Source: an uncultured Pelagibacteraceae bacterium
GTDB taxonomy: Bacteria; Pseudomonadota; Alphaproteobacteria; Pelagibacterales; Pelagibacteraceae
Direction: 5' to 3'
NCBI GenBank assembly: GCA_902603905.1
Contig: CACKWM010000004.1
Coordinates: forward strand, 16,163-80,162
Length of the DNA: 64,000 nucleotides
Shown: one piece after another, positions 59,181-64,000 of the stretch
Position numbering within the stretch: the stretch's first letter is position 1
Layout: each line of letters opens with the position of its first letter
Notes under the pieces: model-generated
What the model was told of the DNA's origin: nothing
Seen by the model: the letters and a program-made list of their open reading frames with translations, nothing else
The model's database searches: none
Position numbers and translations under genes: made by a program

Positions 59181-61537
59181 TAAGGTAAAGGCCCTTCCTT
59201 TAAAAATCCGTTTATTGCATTTTCAAGTATTTTAGAAACATTATTATTGTAATTATTATAAGACAAACTTCCGCAAAAAGATAAAGAACCAGGAGCAAAC
59301 AACGCTCCATCATTTGGAGTTTTATAATAAATCATATCAGCTCTAACCATTGGGTTTTCCGTTCCTCCTCCATAAAAACCTCTTACGGTAAAATGAATTT
59401 CTTCATTAACTTGCATCATTAAATTTGTGTGATTTTCAGATCTGGCTAAAAGATATGCATTAGGCGGTGTTCCAAATTCCAAGTCATATCTATCAAGTTC
59501 TAATCCTGCAGCTCCTCCTCCAACTAAACCAAAATCTCCAATTACCTCGTCTTCTCCAACACCATCAAATATCCAAGAGCATTCAGGTCTTTTACTGTCA
59601 TCGCACCTTTTATAATAGGAACTAACATCAAAACCATAAGCTGTAAAAGTTAGACCACAAACTTTAGATGGAATTCTTCCTCTTGCTCTCCACATTCCTC
59701 CATATTTTCCATCAAAGGCATTATTATATTCTCCAGGATTAGCTGTCCATGCTCTAGTGCCAGCTTCTCCTTTTCTAACTTCAATAATATTTGGATTATC
59801 TGGGTGGTATTCACTTATCCAATAAAAACCATCAGATCCTAAATAAATCCATCTTCCACCATTTAATTGATATTGCTCATAGGCAGCTAACATTTTTTCT
59901 GAACTGTATTCAGGGTGTGAGCCAGTTAAGACACACTTATAACGATTTAATAAATCTACCCCTTCCAAATGTAAATCTTCATCAGTTACTACATCAAAAT
60001 CAAAATTTTTTTCTTCTAACCAATCAGTTAAGTGCAAGTCTGCATTTAATTGCCATAAGGAAGGAGACAACCAATGTCTATATTTTGGTCTCATGTTTAG
60101 TATTGGTCTTAATCTTGATGAGATTGCAACTCCGCTACCATCTGAATGTTTAGAATAAGTTGATAATCCATATTCTCTGTGTTCATTTAGATATAAATCT
60201 GACGCAGACATGACAGGGACTTTTCCTGCCAATAATTGGGCAACTACAGAATTTGTTCCTAAATTATCATTTGAATAAGCCAAGTAACTATTAGTTGGAA
60301 GTACAAAACAAAGTTTAGAAGTTGCTTTTCCTTTTGGTGGTTTAATTACAAACGGAATAAAGTCTTCAGTCTCTGCAGACTCTTCTCCATTAATTCTTAA
60401 TCTTGCCGCATAGACTCCACTTCGAATAATATCTGGAACTTTAAATGTAAAATCGACATCCCATCTAGCATCATCTATATCATCATCGTGAAAATGTATT
60501 GCTCCATATTCTTCAGGTTTATGATGAAAAACCATTTCATCTGCAGTCCAATTGTATCCTGTCATAGCTCTACAAGGTAAATTTATAATAAAACCATTTA
60601 AATGATTTGAAGTTGTGTCAATAATAAATGTTGATGCCATATTTTTGGTAATATTTGCATGAAAATCCCAGGCCCCAATTACTTCTGATCTTAACTCTGA
60701 GGTACAACCACTAAATCCTCTTGCAAGAGATTCTATGTCAGATTTTGATAAGGCTTTTTTACTTAATCTTGGTCTATCAATCTTGCCATTGTAGGTTAAA
60801 TTTTGTTCGGGTAATTCTATTGGGTCTATTGCTTCTTTATAATGAGCTCCATGGATATGCCGTCCAGAACGATCCTTTAAAGTGCTTGCTGCCATTAAAA
60901 ATGGTGCGTCATTTGCTCTAGGTTTTAAATTATTTGTAGCTTCAACAAATGCTGTTGTTTCATCCGCAGGATGAAGTAAAGACAATCCTAAACCACCATT
61001 TGTTGGTGTTACACAAGGTTCTTGATAAAGTTTTAATTTTCCTGAATTAGCATCATAAGTTGCGGCCACTAGATACCAAACTTTTCGCATTAACTTTTTT
61101 TCGCTTGAAAGTTTTGTTAACTGACCACTGCCATCACCTATCATTACTGATAAGCATGCATTTTCATCTATAAAAAGTCCATAACCACTTTTTGCTTGAT
61201 CATTCCATTTAGTCAAGATTCCTTGTTGACCTTTATCTGGTGTTGTGGGAAAAATATATGCCTGAAGAGTAAAACTTTCTGTATTTAATCTATCATCTTG
61301 AGGTATTATAATATAGGAACCACCATGTATTCTTTGGTTTCTTCCTTGAAGAGTTTTATTGCACTCTGCTCCAATTTCTTCATCTTTATAGCCTGGTCCT
61401 TCAGGATTTGTATCTCCGTGAATTAGTCTAACAATTTGAACATCATAATTTTCATTTTTTTCTGCGTTTACATAAAATTTAATTTCATCGCCAGGGAAAG
61501 CCTGATATTTATCGCTGTAGCCCGTAATTCTAAGCAT
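59180..61537 (-). CDS. N,N-dimethylformamidase large-subunit-like amidohydrolase, second copy
   Basis: The 785-residue protein is the paralog of the large subunit at 1666-3987. It has a LamG-like N-terminal half and the presumed iron ligands Tyr421 (SYLAY), Tyr461 (GLSTY) and His541-x-Glu543 (GSHPE), at the same spacing as in the first copy. It also shares RPILNMRPKYR, TDEDLH.EG and GG..RARGR.P..+.G..F. It is 22 bases downstream of its own small subunit. The sequences differ enough that the two enzymes may take different amides. Confidence 0.85.
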   Translation of the reverse strand: MLRITGYSDKYQAFPGDEIKFYVNAEKNENYDVQIVRLIHGDTNPEGPGYKDEEIGAECNKTLQGRNQRIHGGSYIIIPQDDRLNTESFTLQAYIFPTTPDKGQQGILTKWNDQAKSGYGLFIDENACLSVMIGDGSGQLTKLSSEKKLMRKVWYLVAATYDANSGKLKLYQEPCVTPTNGGLGLSLLHPADETTAFVEATNNLKPRANDAPFLMAASTLKDRSGRHIHGAHYKEAIDPIELPEQNLTYNGKIDRPRLSKKALSKSDIESLARGFSGCTSELRSEVIGAWDFHANITKNMASTFIIDTTSNHLNGFIINLPCRAMTGYNWTADEMVFHHKPEEYGAIHFHDDDIDDARWDVDFTFKVPDIIRSGVYAARLRINGEESAETEDFIPFVIKPPKGKATSKLCFVLPTNSYLAYSNDNLGTNSVVAQLLAGKVPVMSASDLYLNEHREYGLSTYSKHSDGSGVAISSRLRPILNMRPKYRHWLSPSLWQLNADLHLTDWLEEKNFDFDVVTDEDLHLEGVDLLNRYKCVLTGSHPEYSSEKMLAAYEQYQLNGGRWIYLGSDGFYWISEYHPDNPNIIEVRKGEAGTRAWTANPGEYNNAFDGKYGGMWRARGRIPSKVCGLTFTAYGFDVSSYYKRCDDSKRPECSWIFDGVGEDEVIGDFGLVGGGAAGLELDRYDLEFGTPPNAYLLARSENHTNLMMQVNEEIHFTVRGFYGGGTENPMVRADMIYYKTPNDGALFAPGSLSFCGSLSYNNYNNNVSKILENAINGFLKEGPLP

Positions 61538-61559
61538 TATATAAACCTCAATAAATTAA

Positions 61560-61979
61560 TCATTCTGAATATCTTTCTAGAAGATCCACTACTCTTTTTA
61601 AAAAAATAGCATGCTCAACTGCCTCTTCTGAGGAAAAAGATTCTTCTAAAATTTTAACTGGCTCACCTCTAACTCCTGTTACTATGCCTATTCTATAATC
61701 TTCAAAATCTTTTTTACATACTGTTACATATTTCTTTATATGCATTGGCTGTCTTCTTAGTTTATCTAAAACAATTTGAAGTTCCTTGCTATGCTCAACC
61801 ATTGGTTGGCCTTTGTGTGGTTGAGCTGCCTTACCGACTGGGCACGCTCTATGCTCTTCAATTAATTTATTTCTCATTTTTTCATCTTTTAATAGAGGTA
61901 AAACATATTTTCTGGTTATGAAGTCATCAGTGCTTGTATGACCCCGATCTAATTGAACTCCAGTTTTATCTTTTGTCAT
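61560..61979 (-). CDS. N,N-dimethylformamidase small-subunit-like protein (DmfA1-like)
   Basis: The 139-residue protein is the free form of the domain fused to the permease at the left edge. Shared features are IEEH..CPVGKAAQPH, HSKELQIVLDKLRRQPM, KKYVTVCKKDFEDYRIGIVTGVRGEP and HAIFLKRVVDLLE. In the known enzyme the small subunit packs against the large subunit and stabilises it. It lies immediately upstream of the large-subunit gene, which supports the assignment. Confidence 0.82.
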   Translation of the reverse strand: MTKDKTGVQLDRGHTSTDDFITRKYVLPLLKDEKMRNKLIEEHRACPVGKAAQPHKGQPMVEHSKELQIVLDKLRRQPMHIKKYVTVCKKDFEDYRIGIVTGVRGEPVKILEESFSSEEAVEHAIFLKRVVDLLERYSE

Positions 61980-61982
61980 AAA

Positions 61983-62837
61983 TTACTTATTAGTCCTTTC
62001 TTTAATAATTTTTAAAGCTTCCATTAGATAAACTCTAAATACTTCATGGTTTTCACTCATTGGAAAATGTCCGATATCAGTCATTTCTATATAAACACCT
62101 CCTTTTATTTGTCTTGCGGTATTCTCTGTTGCTTCTGGAGGTGTCAAATAATCATAAGTTCCTGTTAACATTACAACAGGGCATTTATGTCCATCAATAT
62201 TTTTTAATTCTTTTCTTAGATCATGATCAACAGAATAAAAATATAGGTCTCCTTTAAATGCTTCTGAGCCTTGAGTATAATAATGCCAAGTTAACCATCT
62301 ATCTTTTTCAGGAGATTGTGGTGCCATTAGATCCCACGTTCCACTAGCACAAACTTGAGCAGCATTTGCATGAGGATGTCTCCACCAATCTAAATAAAAT
62401 CCTGGAGCATAATCTGCAGCTTCAACAGGTATTACAGCTCTAAATTTGTTTGGATGACGTAATGCTAATTGTAAAGCAACATTTCCGCCAAAAGAAGATC
62501 CCATAAAAATTGGTTTTTGCAAACCTAAGGCATCACATAACTTAACAATAAAATTACAATAGTGTTCAGCTTTTAGTTTGTATTCTTCTTTCCACCATTC
62601 TTTATTATGTGGGGGATCTGATTTTCCATGTCTTGGAAGGTCATAAGCAATAACATTATAATCTTTAGTAATTTCTGGATCTTCAAGCAAACCTCTCCAT
62701 TGATGGTTATGACATCCAGCAGTATGTTGACAAATTAAAGGTATTCCTTTTCCATTTTGAAGGTAAAAAACTTTATATTCACAATCGTCAACCTCAATTG
62801 TAACATAACGTCCTACAACATCATGATGCTTTACCAT
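61983..62837 (-). CDS. Alpha/beta hydrolase
   Basis: The 284-residue protein has the nucleophile elbow MGSSFGGNVALQL (GxSxG), oxyanion-side HTAGCHNHQWRGLL, an Asp in VMLTGTYDYLTPPE and a catalytic-type His in DIGHFPMSE. It could cleave an ester, lactone or amide. It starts three bases before the small DMFase subunit gene, so it probably serves the same pathway. Confidence 0.88.
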   Translation of the reverse strand: MVKHHDVVGRYVTIEVDDCEYKVFYLQNGKGIPLICQHTAGCHNHQWRGLLEDPEITKDYNVIAYDLPRHGKSDPPHNKEWWKEEYKLKAEHYCNFIVKLCDALGLQKPIFMGSSFGGNVALQLALRHPNKFRAVIPVEAADYAPGFYLDWWRHPHANAAQVCASGTWDLMAPQSPEKDRWLTWHYYTQGSEAFKGDLYFYSVDHDLRKELKNIDGHKCPVVMLTGTYDYLTPPEATENTARQIKGGVYIEMTDIGHFPMSENHEVFRVYLMEALKIIKERTNK

Positions 62838-62868
62838 TGTAATACTCCTTCTAATTTAAAATTTTTCA

Positions 62869-63258
62869 TTAAACTGGTACTCCTGTTTTTCTTAATAATT
62901 CAAACTGAACTGTAAAATTTCTAAGATTTTTCATTAATATCAAATGATTGCCCTCAATTTTTAAATCTTTTAAAAAACTAGCAGACCATATACCGTGATA
63001 CATTGGTTTAGGCATTGGTTGTCCAAATTCTCTCCAAGTTTTTGCTGATGCTCTTAAAGCAAAGTCATATGGGTCTAAAGGCGAAGGATTTGTGTTAATA
63101 TTTTTTACTTTGCCGTCGTGCATTTCTATAATTACTTTTGCGTTCTCCATATCAAACATAAAAGAGCAAGTATAATATTTTGCCATAGCTTTAATAGTGT
63201 CATCACTATTAGTAGCTTCTTCATATTTTTTTGCCCAGTTATCTAAACCACTACTCAT
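62869..63258 (-). CDS. SCP2-like sterol/lipid-carrier-domain protein
   Basis: The 129-residue protein resembles the SCP2 sterol-carrier fold: KYYTCSFMFDMENAKVIIEM, then SPLDPYDFALRASAKTWREF and a C-terminal LKIEGNHLILMKNLRNF. Such domains hold a hydrophobic ligand. Its presence suggests the second DMFase operon handles a hydrophobic or lipid-like amide. Assignment is by pattern only. Confidence 0.6.
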   Translation of the reverse strand: MSSGLDNWAKKYEEATNSDDTIKAMAKYYTCSFMFDMENAKVIIEMHDGKVKNINTNPSPLDPYDFALRASAKTWREFGQPMPKPMYHGIWSASFLKDLKIEGNHLILMKNLRNFTVQFELLRKTGVPV

Positions 63259-63273
63259 AATATTTTACTTTCG

Positions 63274-64000
63274 TTACTTAGAACCCTTGGTTCCTTTAGT
63301 TGGATCGTTGTCGAAGTTCATATGATAATCTTTTTTGGGATTTTCATAATCACCAAGAATATTTCTGATATTGCTTATTTCTCCAGGATTCATTCCAATT
63401 TCTCTAAGCAAACTATCTAGAAATGGTTGGTGTGCTCTATAACGTAATGCCGAACTAACTACGTTATCTGCTAAATTACCACTTCTTCCTGATCCTCCTG
63501 CAGTTGCTGTCTCACCACTACCTCCTGAACCAGAAGTTCCACTAAAGCCTGGTAAACCGTTAACATCAACAATTTTAATATCTCCAATGTTTGCCATCGG
63601 TTTAACACTTTCTCTAATGATTGCTTCAATTTTTTCAGCAAGTTTTAATCTTAAAGCACTTCTTCTGCTTGCATCGCTTCTTAGGTTTTCAGCGGCATTT
63701 AAAGCTTCTTTACCAGCGGCATCTATTTCGTATCTTAGTTTCGCTGCCATAGTTGCAAATCTATCCTGTTCCGCTTTTGAAGCAGCTGAAATAACATCTA
63801 CTTTCTTAATACCTTGAGCTTTTTCGATATATCTAGCAGAGTTAGCTTTTTCTTCAGCTTCTATTGCTCTAGCTCTAGTGCTTTCTTCTTCTGCTTTAGA
63901 TTTTAAAACTTGTTTTGATTTATTTATAACTTCAAGATTTTTTTGATGCTCTTCTATACTTAATCTCTTAGCTTTCTCTATATCAAGAAGCCTTACTTCT
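63274..64000 (-). CDS. Flotillin/SPFH-like protein, 3' part only (runs off the window)
   Basis: The reading frame is open to the window edge; the first codon visible is incomplete, so the start and SPFH domain lie outside. The visible 242 residues begin with a long charged coiled coil (ESTRARAIEAEEKANSARYI, then KVDVISAASKAEQDRFA), followed by MAAKLRYEIDAAGKEALNAA. The end has KIVDVNGLPGFSG and a Gly/Ser-rich stretch (about residues 150-175), as in bacterial flotillins (YqiK). Flotillins build membrane microdomains; one beside an SCP2-like protein and a DMFase is notable. An internal ATG at 63750 should not be taken as the start. Confidence 0.75.
   Translation of the reverse strand, partial: EVRLLDIEKAKRLSIEEHQKNLEVINKSKQVLKSKAEEESTRARAIEAEEKANSARYIEKAQGIKKVDVISAASKAEQDRFATMAAKLRYEIDAAGKEALNAAENLRSDASRRSALRLKLAEKIEAIIRESVKPMANIGDIKIVDVNGLPGFSGTSGSGGSGETATAGGSGRSGNLADNVVSSALRYRAHQPFLDSLLREIGMNPGEISNIRNILGDYENPKKDYHMNFDNDPTKGTKGSK

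Noticed and set aside
1-64000. CRISPR arrays, tRNA or rRNA genes, insertion sequences, prophage
   Set aside because: Looked for repeats, cloverleaf-like segments and transposase-like frames; only A/T homopolymers and low-complexity coding repeats were seen.

Overview
The window is a very AT-rich, densely packed bacterial segment. Genes are separated by a few bases or overlap as ATGA or TAATG, and there are no rRNA or tRNA genes, insertion sequences or CRISPR arrays that I can see. The gene content points to a marine alphaproteobacterium of the SAR11/Pelagibacterales type: many periplasmic-binding-protein transporters for amines, betaines and amides, small housekeeping genes, and minimal spacers. 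That placement is an inference from style and content; no marker gene is present.

Layout. 1-6.7 kb (+): a LivM-type permease fused to a dimethylformamidase (DMFase) small-subunit domain, a DMFase large subunit, two tiny membrane proteins, a glutamine-synthetase-family ligase of the GmaS/GlnT type and a diaminopropionate ammonia-lyase. 6.7-8.8 kb (+): TPR, DoxX and hypothetical genes, then two related small hydrophobic proteins with hairpins around them. 8.8-15.2 kb (-): YjbQ, a cupin, BamB with a YfgM-like partner, aconitase, LysE and CsaA. 15.3-26.8 kb: ArgE (+), then on the minus strand an aldehyde dehydrogenase, agmatinase, PhyH, a YdcH-type DUF465 gene, a FadJ-like protein and a spermidine/putrescine-type ABC transporter. 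26.9-33.2 kb: an ectoine-hydrolase-like peptidase with an EutA-like partner (-), and a 3-hydroxyisobutyrate-dehydrogenase-like gene with a second aldehyde dehydrogenase (+). 33.2-40 kb: gamma-butyrobetaine dioxygenase, ProXWV, an SDR and a BKACE enzyme, which look like a betaine/carnitine module. 41-54.7 kb (+): a sugar-type ABC transporter joined to a PxpABC / biotin-carboxylase amidolyase system. 54.7-64 kb (-): a second DMFase operon with a Na+/solute symporter, Fe-alcohol dehydrogenase, metallo-beta-lactamase-fold hydrolase, alpha/beta hydrolase, SCP2-like protein and a flotillin-like gene cut by the window edge.

Two observations stand out. First, in the 41-53 kb operon unrelated proteins carry the same short peptide motifs. 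A lysine/asparagine-rich, probably disordered 173-residue protein contains four copies of a 12-residue motif at about 34-residue spacing. Two more copies sit in the linker of the biotin-carboxylase/PxpB fusion. A second motif ends this protein, the transporter ATPase and PxpC. This looks like a dedicated docking or scaffold system tying an importer to a cytosolic enzyme. Second, at the left edge a DMFase small subunit is fused to an import permease, with an internal Shine-Dalgarno and in-frame ATG that could also release it as a free subunit. Both suggest physical coupling of uptake and amide hydrolysis; the coupling is inference, the fusions and motifs are visible in the sequence.
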